64,000 nucleotides of DNA, taken from contig JAIXMO010000059.1 of assembly GCA_025677825.1 (NCBI GenBank), forward strand, positions 104,288-168,287. The letters run 5' to 3'. A model generated the notes under the pieces. It ran no database searches. It was given only the letters and a program-made list of their open reading frames with translations, and was not told the DNA's origin. The translations under genes and the position numbers were made by a program. How positions within the stretch are numbered: the first letter of the stretch is position 1; each line of letters starts with the position of its first letter. The DNA is from Helicostylum pulchrum. Taxonomy: Eukaryota > Mucoromycota > Mucoromycetes > Mucorales > Mucoraceae. Positions 23,015 to 34,428 of the stretch are shown here, piece after piece.

Positions 23015-25121
23015 ATGACTTGGAGAATCAAGAAAATAGTTTGACCATTACAAAAAAAAGACTCTACATGATCATTGCTTCGTAAGTAAAAAAGGTCCGA
23101 GATTTTTTTTTTCTTTTTTCACGCCAATAATAAACTAAAGAACCTATTAGGTTATGTGTGGTCTCTTTTTTGGCTGCTTTTGATAATATTATTGTAGCGA
23201 GTAATACACCACTGATTGCTTCAGGTAAGTAAATTGATTTAATTGATATACACACACGTAAAAATCTAATAACACAGTATAATAGAATTTAATGGATTTG
23301 CTTTATATGGTTGGGTTAATACAGTAAGTGAAAATATAAAAAAGTAACCGAGATCGAAAAATAACAAACTCTCTTTTTTAGGCATTTTTATTAACAGCTT
23401 CAACTTCACAACCCATATACGGTAAATGCGCAGATATGTTTGGCAGAAGGATTTGCTTTTTGTTCGCAACAGGTAGTTACTTAATTGGTGCAGTATTATG
23501 CGGAGCAGCTCAATCCATGATTATGTTGATTATTGCGAGAGCCTTGTGTGGTTTAGGTATCGGTGCATTTGATACTTTAATGAAAATTGTTGTAGCCGGT
23601 AAATATAGATGTAGAAAAAAAAGAGAGAGGGGGGGGGGGGTTAGAGAGGTAAACTAACATAATTGAACTAGATTATATTCCTGTAAGGTTTATTGGTACA
23701 TATCAATCCATGCTCGGTATATCGTGGGGATTAGGTTATGTCGTGGGAGCTCTTGTCGGTAAGCTTTTTAATCTATCTTTTTAATGCGTTATTTTCTTGT
23801 TGACATGTGATTTTCGTAGGTGGTGTAGCCGCTGCTAATTCCGGTTGGAGATCTGTATTTTGGATGGCTGTAAGTAACCCCCCCCCCTTTTTTTTAACAT
23901 GGGAAACGTTATATTAATTTTATTATTATTGTTGTTAGCTTGGATTGTAAGTTTTTTTTCTGAAAAAAATAAATTGTAACAGTAATACTAACTCTGTGTT
24001 TGTTACACAGCTGTGTTGTAGCTTTGGTTCTTGTGTTCTTTGCAATCGAGGGCCCTGAATCTAGTTTGAATATATCTAGTAAGTTATTAGGTACCGTTGA
24101 TTTCTTTGGTATCTTCCTTTGGACTGCAGGTGTTGTGAGTCTTGTGCTTGCATTGAGTTGGGGAGGTACTACTTATCAATGGCACTCTGCTACCATCGTT
24201 TCCTTATTCTGTGTCGCAGGTGTTTTACTCAGTATTTTTATCGTGTTTGAAATCAAGTTTGCAAAGGATCCCATTATTCCACGCGGTATATTTGCTAACC
24301 GTAGTACCATCCTGATTTTAATCGCTGGGTTTTGTTACGGCGGATGCTTCCAATCTTTAATGACCTATGTCCCTTTGTATCTTAGCGTGATTCGTAAAGA
24401 AGGTGCCATGGCTTCTAATCTCGAGTTGCTCTGTTTGGTATTGTTAGCTTGTATCTTTAACGTACTGACCGGTCTTGTGATTGTAAAAACAGGTAAATAT
24501 ACCTGGGCATCGCGAGCTTCGTTATCTGTGTTGGTGGTTGCTTGTGGATTGCTGAATTTATTAGACGTCAATTCAAGTCGTGGTGTCATTGTTGGATTGA
24601 TGATTGTAACAGGTATCGGAAGTGGTGGCATGATCAATAGTGAAATTATTACGGCTCAAGCATCCGTTGCAATTCAGCAGTAAGTAAATATTTCCTTATA
24701 GAATGGGTATGATAACTAAATATTTTCTTTCGGTAGTGTACCATCGATTGTTGCGTTTATGACATTTTGTGATCAAGTGGGTGGTATTACGGGTATCACG
24801 ATACAAGGTAGTATCTTATCAAATACTTTAAGTTCAAGATTACATGCATTGAATTTACCTGGGGTCACACCAGAACTTGTAAGAGAAAGCTCGGCTTACC
24901 TTTGGGGCTTACCTGAACCAACACAATCTATTGTGCTCGATGTATATATGGATGCGGTTAGAATGTCGTTTTGGGGTTCATTTGCGTTTGCTGCAGCTGG
25001 TTTGTTAGCTTGCCTAGGATTAAAGTCATATGTTATGAGAACCGGTATGAGCAACACAGATTCCATTTCAGAGCAATCTGTTGATGAGAAACCTGTAGTT
25101 TATCAAGTTGAAAAGAAGTAG
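23015..25121 (+). CDS. MFS multidrug-type transporter, 14-TMS (DHA2-like)
   Basis: Plasma-membrane proton antiporter-like carrier of the major facilitator superfamily. Nine exons: 23015-23082, 23151-23224, 23286-23323, 23382-23598, 23672-23758, 23820-23869, 23939-23946, 24011-24679, 24737-25121; all phases agree (531 residues). Exon 7 is only 8 nt (CTTGGATT) and is needed to restore phase, giving WMALGFCVVALVLVFF. Motifs: FDNIIVASNTPLIAS in TM1, GKCADMFGRR (motif A) between TM2 and TM3, RALCGLGIGAFDTL, and GTYQSMLGISWGLGYVVGAL with the antiporter motif C pattern. The start is uncertain: an ATG at 22984 is in another frame, so either 23015 is the start or a poly-A run (23052-23060) has a one-base error. 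Substrate unknown; drug or siderophore-type export are both possible. Confidence 0.87.
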
Positions 25122-26039
25122 TCATTCTCTCCTTTATTTTTTTGTACATTATAATCTATTATCCCCTTTTTTTTCGCATATTTCTATATATTTATACCGA
25201 GCAAATAATAATAATAAAAAATTGAATTTTCAACATGAGTGGGTTTCAAACGGATTTTTTAAGTTCTACAAATTCTTCAATGTTTTTGAAGCCAATAACA
25301 AGGAGAAGATTTTTTTATTTTATTTTTTGGATTGAGCACCTTTTTTTAAACTTATTCTTAAACTTTAAAGTCAATATATGAGTGGATACCGTTCGCCAAT
25401 TAGAAATGATCAAGATCACTACGGCGAAAAAAAGCGCTAATCACTAAGCACGGTGCTTCTGCAAGCACTGGAGTGCTTGGAAAAATAAATAATCGCTGAG
25501 CTTTCAATTTCCGAACTTTGAGCCCAGATTTACTAAAAATGCTAGTAACAATTTTTTCAAAAAAAAAAAGATCTCAATCGTTGGTCAAGCACTGATGATA
25601 AACTTATCACTGTTTTTTTCTTCTTTTTTTTAATTGCTATATTTAATATTCCGCGTAAAGAAATGCTGTATATACGAGATTTTTTTTATGCATCATTATA
25701 AATAGTTTGATTTTCATTTTTTTTATCTCTTTTCTTTTCTTCACTTTTCCTTTCAATTATTTTTTTAATAAGACAAGTAAAAGTTCTTTTTTTTTTCGAA
25801 CCTTACATACAGGTGTTCACTACAACCAAAAAAATTATGCTGAGATTGAAGTTACCGCCCCAGGTATAGTATTAGCAAAGCATTTACAAAAAGCTGTACT
25901 GATCAAAACCACTTCTAATAATGTAGCCTGCACCTGCCAAATCTGCCACTGCTTCATCCTCGTCTACTAATGATGAAGTACATTCCTATCTTTATCTGCT
26001 AATCGTGATCTTAATGACTCATCTTCAATATTAACTTCT

Positions 26040-27343
26040 TTGTCTGCACCAAGTACAACTAAAACAAAATTGGACAAACACATTGAGATGTGTAAAAACA
26101 AAGCAGACAAGCATGGATTTAACTTGTAAACTGAAATTAATCAAGTACTAGCAAGTAAGGATATTATCCTCTTGAAGAAAGCTCAATTCTGTTCAGAACT
26201 TGTCAAATATATTGATGCTGAATCCCTCCTCAAGAACATTCAATCAGACGCAATCAGCAAAGATATTAAAGTTAACACTGAAATTTTCTTGGAACTAGTC
26301 ACATTGCTTCGTGATATAAATGACGAAACTGACAGACGAGCTGTGATAAATAGTATCAAATTAAAATAAAAGAGACAACAGTAAGTAAGATGAAACTTCT
26401 TATAGATCTTTATTGATTAAAATTTCTTTTTTGAAAACAAGAGGGAGAGCAGAAGGTTGCTCCTCTCAATATTCTTTTTATAGTTCAAGAACAACCAGGT
26501 TAACATGACTGTTGTTTAAGGCGGTACAAGTAAATGGCTAAGATATTAAATAGTATAATGATATTGAGGTGTTACGTGAGAGCCTTAATTATTTAAGGTA
26601 CAGTCTCTTGCGTTAACTTATGGTAAAATACCACACGAGCTCTGAAGATTGAACTTAATAACCTCTACGAAAAAGCAACCAAAGAGGATGGTATTATTAT
26701 TGAGATATTTGTTAATTTGGTAACAAAAGCATCTAAATTTCAGGAACTTTCTCCTGTTGGAGAGCTAGAGCTGACGGTCAACTTTTTGGATCCCATTCTC
26801 TCCCATATCTTCCATCGCCCTAATTCAAACAGACTCTTCGTATGGTTAAATCGTAAAGATGATAACACAGCAACATATAGGCCATATGCAACGACGATGG
26901 CGTTACCACAAAAAGCAGAAAATGTGACATTAGGTTATGTAGAAGTAAAACCTTTAGATGTCCAATCGGATTTAGAGTTAGCGTTCATGGACTTGGTTCG
27001 CTTGGGTGTCTTTGCTCGCTCACTTGTTAAGAAAAGTAAATCGAAAAGTACTTGTTGTACAATGTATTGGCTATACTATGGTTTTTATTTAGTATCAGAG
27101 CATTCGTATGGTATCACAACTATGGCCGAACTTTTAACAATTGATGTCCCAAAATACATTTCAGAAATTGGCGGTCTTTTACAAAAGGTAGACGATTTGA
27201 AAAGGCTGTTCTTGTTGTACGATCAACATATGGAGCCTCATTACGTGAATGTTACAGCACCTGAAGATGACGCAGCCTCAACTATAGAAACCATTAACCC
27301 CAAACGTCGCAAGACGAGAACTCCTTCTTTTTCCTTGGTGTAA
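26040..27343 (+). pseudogene. Broken accessory gene with PD-(D/E)XK-like domain
   Basis: Two open stretches, 26172-26369 (plus remnants upstream, with stop TAA near 26127) and 26627-27343, look like parts of one protein. The second reads LSHIFHRPNSNRLFVWLNRK, then a YRPYATTM segment and GYVEVKPLD, resembling the D...E-V-K active-site strands of the PD-(D/E)XK fold, followed by helical segments (ELAFMDLVRLGVFARSLVKK, YYGFYLVSEHSYGI) and a basic tail NPKRRKTRTPS. There is no ATG at the head of the second stretch and stops separate the two. Similar proteins are, to my knowledge, multiplied in Mucorales genomes. Likely a captured and decayed gene; function unknown. Confidence 0.5.
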
Positions 27344-27494
27344 TGTTTCTCCCTTCCCCTCCTTATGACATCTCCTCTTTCATTCCCATATCCTATAGCT
27401 CATATTGTAAATCATATATCATGTTTTCGTATATCTAATTCATACAAAAACTAAAATGAATTACATACCTTTTTTATAATAAAACGTGTTTATA

Positions 27495-27775
27495 AAGGAC
27501 GATCATTCAGGCAATCTTCAAAAGCATTGATAAATGTGCTCCGAAAACTTGATCGCATGCCTCAACAATTCTTGTTTTTAGATCTTCAGTATTCCCAAAT
27601 TGACTACATCTTACCCTCCCTTTTACGGCTGCTCATAATTGTTCAAGAGGATTGAGCTCAGGTCAATACGAGGGAAGATAGACACGTTTATATCCTCTGC
27701 TTTCAATCAATAAGCTGAGTTCGCCATTTTTCTTATGAATAGCCGAGTTACCCATTGAACTGAAATAGCATCTTT
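27495..27775 (-). pseudogene. Tc1/mariner-type transposase relic
   Basis: The minus strand reads ESRGYKRVYLPSY, stop, PELNPLEQL, stop, AAVKGRVRCSQFGNTEDLK: the end of a DDE_3 transposase (the conserved SPELNPxEQLW block) with the codons for the conserved Ser and Trp both changed to TGA. The following helix (IVEACDQVFGAHLSMLLKIA) is intact in frame. Both changes are G/A-type transitions of the kind produced by repeat-directed mutation, but two sites are too few to claim that. Confidence 0.8.
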
Positions 27776-28189
27776 ATTCATATTAATTGTAAGTTATGCT
27801 AAGTTATATCGTCACTGACTACTACAGACAAGTTAGATAGCTGTGAACAGAATAGCTGTATGACATAATAAACGACAATTCATATGCTTAGCTGATCAAG
27901 CACATTAATTCATGCATAAAAGAATTATAAATTAAAATAGAAATCGTCTGAAAGAAAAAAGAGAAGATCCGAAATTTTTTTGAAAACCAAGTTAAAATAC
28001 TGTACAAAAAAATCCGTTTGAAACCCACTGTGGTCGAGATAAAATTCACTTTTAATCAATCGCCAATCTTAAAACTGCCAAAATATTTTTTTTAAAACAA
28101 CCAATCATTTATTATTATTTCGCCAAATTATTTTTTTGTTAGCGCCAAATTATTTTTTTATTATTACTATTTAAATTTCTAAATCAGCC

Positions 28190-28211
28190 AATATTTACCA
28201 GCCTTACTGTA
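28190..28211 (-). repeat. Solitary transposon terminus
   Basis: TTTACCAGCCTTACTG followed by TA differs at only a few positions from the right end of the 7971-9047 element (TTTACCAGCCGCACTG|TA). No matching left end was found within the window, so the element is truncated or its other end has decayed. Upstream, CGCCAAATTATTTTTTT is directly repeated (28120-28165). Confidence 0.55.
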
Positions 28212-28377
28212 CATGAAGAAAGTGGACAGGAGGACTTATATGTTTCTAAGCGACTTTTTATTATGGATTGTGGAGGAGCAAAAAAAAATTAGCCGCGTTT
28301 TTAATAAATATGACAAACCCCGATACGCATATGAAAATACATGTGAAAATTTATTTTACTTTTCTAGTGGATTTTTT

Positions 28378-29180
28378 TTAAGGGTTGGTCTTTTTCCATT
28401 GTGTCTTCATGGCCATAGCAGAGGTAACCATACCAGCAATACCAATAACACCTTCATCCAACTCGAGCCACTTTAATCCACCGAGAGGAATCAACATGTC
28501 AACTAAATCTTGTGTTAATTGATAGCATGTAGCATCCTTTTCTCTAATAACGTACACATATATGAGAAACCCGGGAATATCCTTTTTTTGTATACAAAAC
28601 TTACTTCGTTAATTTACTAGCTCCTTCTTTATCGGAAACAGACTGTTGGGAACGAATCTGGAATTGCTTTAATTGATACAAGCTTGAAATAACGGAAGCA
28701 GTTAAAGCAATAAGCCAACATTTCTGACCGAATTCAGTTACTTTTTTAGGATCTTGTAATTTAAAAAATTTAATGGTATCAAACTATAATAATATTCATA
28801 ATTAATATATGCGCACATTTTTTTTTTATATATTTGTATATGCTTACCAAATTCATTGCTTCTGAAGTATAATAAAAGAAATTACAAGTAAACTTGATAG
28901 TCTGAGTAGCTCTCAAGACGGGATCGGATAAGCCAAGACTCTTGATACTCGATTGTGCAAGTTCGACAGGTTTTAATAAACGAAAGAATTTACGGCCAAT
29001 ACCCAAATGTGTCTTTAAATTAACCCAACGCTGAATTGTCTCTTTTGATGCACCGGTACGGAATAAATAAAACGCATAAAATCGTGCAAAGTATTGTATA
29101 AGTCTACATGCCTTCTCTCTACCCGTAGTTACGTTCAAGTATTTATTAAATGATGTAATTTGTGCCTCTGTAATAACCAT
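28378..29180 (-). CDS. PEX11: Peroxisomal membrane elongation factor Pex11
   Basis: Peroxisomal membrane protein that remodels and elongates the membrane before division. Exons 28848-29180, 28605-28783 and 28378-28543 give 225 residues in phase, normal for the family. The N-terminal amphipathic region and conserved core are clear: NKYLNVTTGREKACRLIQYF, RFYAFYLFRTG, RKFFRLLKPVELAQSS. The second exon carries a hydrophobic segment (CWLIALTASVISSLYQL) and the third a glycine-rich segment (LDEGVIGIAGMVTSAMAM) just before the short basic tail WKKTNP, as in Pex11 proteins with the C-terminus facing the cytosol. The 3' end is 170 bp from a transposon terminus. Confidence 0.95.
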
Positions 29181-29774
29181 ATTTGTAAGATATATAAGGA
29201 AAAAGAAAAAGATAATAATGCTAATATTACTTTATTTGATTTTATACTTTCAAGATTAAGTTTTAGCTTTCCGACCTTCTCCCCCCCCCCCCCCGCAGTG
29301 ACTGTTGTCATATGTCATTAGAAAAGATAATGCAAATCTGTCTTCATGTGTCAGTAAAAAAAAAAAGTGTGTTTACTATCTTTCTCGTGTTTATTACAAA
29401 AAAATAACATTTGAAGCAGTTTTATTTATGTAAACATGTATCACCTTAAGATTACTTTTCTTTGTAGAGATTTTTTTTTTTAAAAAAAAAATAGAAACTC
29501 CATTACAGGACCCTAGGTTTATACTTATGTAGAGAGAGCTATGGGTATTACTGCTATGTTTTTTTCTTTGTCACACAATTAATCACTTAATATGGATGTT
29601 ATTATTTACTTGTGCCACCCTTAGTTTTCTACGTCTACTTATCACCACTGTTCGATTTAAGGATGGAATCCAACTTCACAAAACTACTAAATATATGAAA
29701 TAGATTTAAAAGTAATAATAAAAAAAGTCTTATTTAATTTATATTTATAAAAGTGCCTCGTCTTTAAAACTGAA

Positions 29775-30104
29775 TTATCAATCAATGTTGTTAGAACAAA
29801 GGGATAATAATCAAACTGATAGAGAGAGGATAGTAACATAGACCTTAAAAAGTAATTAAATTATAAAGACAGCCAATTTAGACTTGATGGAGCGTTCATT
29901 AGCAGCGAATATTTAGAAAATTAACTAGGAAAAGTAATTAAATACAGAGGGTTTTTAAGTGACGAAATATTAAGAAGAGAAGCGGTATAAATCAAATAAA
30001 TTGAGAACAAAGCTTCTTTTTAGTCCTGTACATCATCATAGCTAGTATTTTTTAAATGTATTGTTACGAGATGTTCTAATAAATAGCTCGGTACTAATTT
30101 AATT
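29775..30104 (+). repeat. Dispersed repeat, copy 1 (inverted relative to 40192-40502)
   Basis: About 330 bp alignable with the reverse complement of 40192-40502. Shared blocks include AGAACAAAGGGAT, ATAAAGACAG then CAATTTA, TTTTTAGTCCTGTACATCATCATAGCTAGTA and TTCTAATAAATAGCTC. By eye identity is perhaps 70-80 % with small indels. No ORF is conserved between copies, so it is either a non-coding transposon fragment or another kind of conserved non-coding unit. Confidence 0.75.
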
Positions 30105-30660
30105 GAGAACAATAAAAAATTTAATGTTTGAGCTCTTGCAGAAAACGATACACATAATATTTTTTTATGCAATAACTTGGGTGAGTTCAAGAACTATCTC
30201 AAGTATTATCAGCCATTATTGCCTGTCCGTTATTCTCGTTAAAACGCGTGTTTTTAAATGAAGGTTTAGAAGTAACTTCTAAAAAAGGTTATTTTACCAG
30301 TGATCGAAATAAGGTATTTTCTTTGTACAATTAAACATTACGAAATAATTATTTCGCTCAAGTTACTTAGCAAAAGTTAATCGTTAAGATGTTGTCTTTA
30401 ATAACAATTATTGAACACTGCTTCTTGTTGTATATTTTTCTACTTTTTTTTCTGTGGGTTATTTTGATCATTTTTGGTCATTTTTGGTCATTTTGGGGGG
30501 TCAACCCCCTTTTGTGTTTTGGTGGATATTTTGGAAATACTCAAGATCTACTTTGTCTAAATTTGTGGAAAAAACAATCATAATAAAGTGCTCTTTCAGG
30601 CGCATCTAATACATTAAAAATATTTTTTTTACTAAATACACTGAACGAGTAATCGCTGTT

Positions 30661-30975
30661 TTAAGAGGTTGGACCAGAACTTGACCAACTTACTCGTAAA
30701 AGGTGATCAATATATATTTCAGATATTTGGAGTAAATTAAGAATGGAAGCACGGTATTGCGCAATTGCGCTAATTAAATGTCCGGCTCTTGTCCACTTTA
30801 GATTTATAAAAGAGAGTTTGTCAAACTCATGAGCAAACATAACATAATGCTGCGGCAAAGACCCACGGAAAATATCTACCCTTCCGATATCCACGGCTTC
30901 GGGAGGAAACAATCGCCCTGAAAACATATTGACAACAAAGAGAATCATTGATCTGCAATATATTAGCTCCCTCAA
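30661..30975 (-). other. Unrecognised minus-strand frame
   Basis: A 104-codon frame with ordinary amino-acid composition (for example GRLFPPEAVDIGRVDIFRGS and HEFDKLSFINLKWTRAGHLI). The frame remains open upstream of its first ATG to about 31010. It may be a remnant of a larger mobile-element or host gene. No family recognised and no splice structure found. Confidence 0.25.
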
Positions 30976-31408
30976 ACTAAGGGCAAAAGCTCTCCAGTAA
31001 AATTAATTAAGTACAACACGTTCATTGGAGAAATAGAATTGTACGCATGGCTGAAAAGAGGTACAAAATACAGGACTACATTAAACCCCTCAGACTTACA
31101 CAACCTGCACATCTAACTTTTTACTCCCCGAAAACTAACAACTCTCGAAAATATATATAAAGAGAGCATACGTTTTGTTGCTGAAAAGATAACAAGGAGG
31201 CGCTACATAGAGTCACACACAACTCTCGCTTATTTAAACTCAATTTCGTCAGAGTTACCTAATCTGGGAGAGATAAGTTTTATAGTTTTCCCTCTTTTTT
31301 TTTTTTTTTTGATAAACCACTTCTTTTACTTGTTACGTATTTCGTAGCGTTTAATAATATCTTTTGACCTAAAACTGTTGTAATCTAACTCTATAGTTGG
31401 GCACAAGG

Positions 31409-31420
31409 TATATATATAAA
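31409..31420 (+). promoter_or_regulatory. TATA-box-like element
   Basis: TATATATATAAA about 50 bp upstream of the lipid kinase ATG. Confidence 0.5.
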
Positions 31421-31469
31421 CCCCGTACAACTAAGCACTATATTTCGTGATAAGCAACGACAAAAAAAA

Positions 31470-32903
31470 ATGCAGCCGATTCTCGCTACAAACACAGAAA
31501 CAGAAGAAAGTGTTCAGTTATTAATAGAAAATCATCACCTGATTGTAACAGAAAGCTTAACGTTAAGCGCTCAAAGTAGCACAGTTGAAACAAAAGAGAA
31601 AGTAAACCTCGAGTTTATCTATGGTATTGATTATATTCAGAACCTATTGTCCGTTCACTTTATTGAAAAGCAAACAGCTGTCTCTGTATCCGACACTGAT
31701 ACCAAGACATTAACCAATATTCGTCCTCGAGATATCCAATGGCATGTACGTACATTATGCTATACAGTCAATGACACTAGTTTCGTTACGCAACTTCAAT
31801 ATCTTGCTTTGCCTCACCTAAACGAATTATCTAATACTAAAATAGTTGTGGTATTGAACCCAGCTTCAGGTCTTGGACTTGCCGAAACCTATTGGCAAAC
31901 AATCGTACAACCAATGCTAGTCACGGCTGGATTTAGCGAATCAAATATCTCTAAATTTATGACCAAAGGAGATGGAAAAACGCGCGCTTTGGTCGAATCT
32001 ATCGGTCAGCGTATCTTGACAATAGAAGAACAGGGCCCGAAACCGATCATTATTAGTATCGGAGGTGATGGCACGTTACATGAGGTCGTAAATGGTCTCA
32101 AGGATTTAGGTCGTGGTGATTTTCGATTAGGCGTGATCCCAGCTGGATCAGGTAATGCCTTTGCGTTAGGCCTAAGTATTGAAAATGTACAGCAAGCTAC
32201 TTTGAAAATCATCAAGGCAACAAAAGAAGAATCTTTTTTCGTTATGGACGTTAAATTTGGTCATAGTAATGCGGAAGAAAACTGGCAGCAGAAAATTGAA
32301 TATGATCAATTAAAAAAACCCGTGCGTTTATTAGTGGTTATGAGTTGGGGATTTCACGCACAAATCGTATCTAAATCAAGATACCTTCGTTATTTTATGG
32401 GCAATAAACGGTTTTCTCTTGTAGCTATGTTTTTGTTAAAGTTTTTGCATCAGTATGAAGGCGAACTAGTACTCAAGAAATCTAAAAAGTATAACCCGGA
32501 ATTGGAGCAATTCGTTGAAAATGAAAGTGATGTTGTATTGGATGGAAGACAGCCCAATAAAGGGTTTACTTATTTTATTGTTAGTAAACAGCATTCTTTG
32601 GAAAAAGGGTTTAAGATTGCCCCATTTGCTTCTTCTCTAACGGACGATGTGGATGTAGTCATCCTAAGAGGTGTAGACGCAGACGCATTGACAAAAGCAA
32701 GCATTGAAGCCTTTCAAGGAGGGGCTCATGTAAAATCAGATACGGTAGAATATTATAAATGCACTGATTTATTATTACGTGTCAAACAAAAAGCAGAAAT
32801 TTGTTTGGACGGAGAAATTCATTCGTTACCTGCAAATGGTGTCCTTCGTCTAAAAACAGTTGGTTCTTCAACACCAGAATCGCCATTCACTGTATTCGTT
32901 TAA
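31470..32903 (+). CDS. Lipid kinase of the DAGK catalytic family (sphingoid long-chain base kinase-like)
   Basis: Phosphorylates a lipid hydroxyl using ATP; members act on sphingoid bases, diacylglycerol or ceramide. Intronless, 477 residues. The DAGK catalytic fold starts with KIVVVLNPASGLG (about 124-136). The nucleotide-binding GGDGTLHEVVNG is at about 198-209 and PAGSGNAFALGL at about 224-235. The C-terminal lobe contains DDVDVVILRG and the final QKAEICLDGEIH strand typical of sphingosine kinases. The N-terminal ~110 residues resemble the regulatory region of LCB kinases but are poorly conserved. There is no membrane segment. The substrate cannot be set from sequence alone; similarity in the GDG and SGN motifs favours an LCB/sphingosine kinase-like enzyme. 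Confidence 0.88.
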   Translation: MQPILATNTETEESVQLLIENHHLIVTESLTLSAQSSTVETKEKVNLEFIYGIDYIQNLLSVHFIEKQTAVSVSDTDTKTLTNIRPRDIQWHVRTLCYTVNDTSFVTQLQYLALPHLNELSNTKIVVVLNPASGLGLAETYWQTIVQPMLVTAGFSESNISKFMTKGDGKTRALVESIGQRILTIEEQGPKPIIISIGGDGTLHEVVNGLKDLGRGDFRLGVIPAGSGNAFALGLSIENVQQATLKIIKATKEESFFVMDVKFGHSNAEENWQQKIEYDQLKKPVRLLVVMSWGFHAQIVSKSRYLRYFMGNKRFSLVAMFLLKFLHQYEGELVLKKSKKYNPELEQFVENESDVVLDGRQPNKGFTYFIVSKQHSLEKGFKIAPFASSLTDDVDVVILRGVDADALTKASIEAFQGGAHVKSDTVEYYKCTDLLLRVKQKAEICLDGEIHSLPANGVLRLKTVGSSTPESPFTVFV

Positions 32904-34428
32904 CCGATTTTTTTTTATATATAAGTAAAATAAAAACGAGTTACATATTCAAATGCATTTTGTGCAACTTAGTTTGAAGTAACAATGAGTAAAATGGACC
33001 TGATAATTTACAATAAAGATCTAAATTTAATAGCATTCAATTTTAGTTAGACAGCAATCTAGTTATGTTGTCATAATATATATATTTTTCTCTTGAACTT
33101 CTCTCTGGCGACCTACTATATTCTACTTCCGCGACAAGGCTAATTGATTGATACGCTAAATGTTTATTATACAAAGTTAATTTCTTCTGGGCTGAACCAA
33201 TGATTAAAATAGGTACACGACAGTAATGAAACGTGGTCCAAAATGTTAAAATTAGTGACAGCTGTCCTCCCCCCAAAAAATAATGGAAGACTGAAACATC
33301 CCATAAAAGATTTTCGTATTCCCTTCAAATCCAGTAAAAGAATAGGCCACATCGGATAGTTGGACAAAATTGGCAAATGTGTCAAACAAGTGTTTGTCAA
33401 TTTCCTGTTTTGTTTACTAAAAGTAAGCGCGTTGCTCTTAATATAAGAATGAGTCAATTGAACGTTTGTGTTCAAGATTTATATATAAAAAAAGTATATT
33501 TTATTGTTCATCGGACCAATTTGAGGAAAATGTGCGGCTGGTGGAACAAATAGGCAATTAGCTTTTTTAAAAGGACGCAAATAAATTAAAACCCGGAAAA
33601 AAAAAAGAAAGCTTACGTTTTTATTTTCAGTAACTGATACATTTGCATACATACATGTACATACAAAAGGAAGACAAAGAAAAAACAAGGTACCCCGATT
33701 CAGTTATTTTACTTCTTTTGAAGGAAAGTATATGAAGTATATATAGCTGTTTTATCTTGTTTTTTGAAAGCAGAGTAGACTGTTATATGTAACTATACCA
33801 GATATTGAGCCAAACAAAAAATAAAAGCAAGTAAAGGAACCTTTCGAGGAGGAAATTCACGTGAGCAGGGACCATGTAAAAGTATACAAATCTACATAAT
33901 ATATTATTACGCGTGAAACCTATTATAATGCTGAGCTATGTTTAGACAGATAAATTTCATGATCTACCGACTATATAGATGTAGTATAATTAGAGGTGAT
34001 TGGTTCTTTCAATAGCAGAAACAACTTCTACAGTGTTGTGTAACTTGCTTTTTTTTTACTTTTTTCAAAACCACGTTTTTACAATTTTATTAAAAAATAA
34101 AGGGCTCGTTGTAAATTAACCATTTATGGCAAGTGTCACTTCTTTATTTTACAATGGCAAGACTTTTTTGATAGATTTTGTGTATGAGATGATGGTGTGG
34201 TTTTTTCCACCGTTACATGTTATAATTTAAAACTGAGAAGTGGTGTAATGAATACAAAGGCAATATAATATACCTTTTTTATATATAAACTATTTTTAAT
34301 AAATCTTTTTTACATTTCTTTTTTTCCTTCTTTTTTCCTTCTTTTTTTTTTTCTTTATATATATATTCATATATTTCCTTATATCTCTCTCTTTCTCTCC
34401 TTTCTTCTTTCTTTCTTTAACGAATATA
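32904..34428. other. Intergenic, no gene seen
   Basis: AT-rich DNA. The minus-strand frames at 33043-33276 and 33167-33475 overlap each other and resemble no protein I know. A long CT-rich tract (about 34315-34418) directly before the next ATG is typical of a fungal transcription start region. Confidence 0.5.

Larger units (their letters stand above)
25237..28030. mobile_element. Decayed 2.8-kb inverted-repeat element
   Basis: AGTGGGTTTCAAACGGATTTTTT at 25238-25260 is repeated in inverse orientation at 28006-28029 (AAAAAATCCGTTTGAAACCCACT), followed by G. Ends reading CAGTGGGTTT... are Tc1/mariner-like, but the TA duplication is eroded (the left end reads TG instead of TACAG). The interior holds a captured PD-(D/E)XK-like gene in pieces and, near the right end, a minus-strand DDE transposase relic. 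It lies about 115 bp downstream of the transporter stop. Confidence 0.65.
29181..31408. other. Repeat-containing intergenic region
   Basis: No supported gene. It contains a C-homopolymer (29281-29294), one copy of a dispersed repeat (29775-30104, listed separately) and an unrecognised minus-strand frame at 30661-30975. Confidence 0.5.

Noticed and set aside
28213..28476. 87-codon plus-strand frame near 28.3 kb
   Set aside because: Mostly antisense to the last PEX11 exon.
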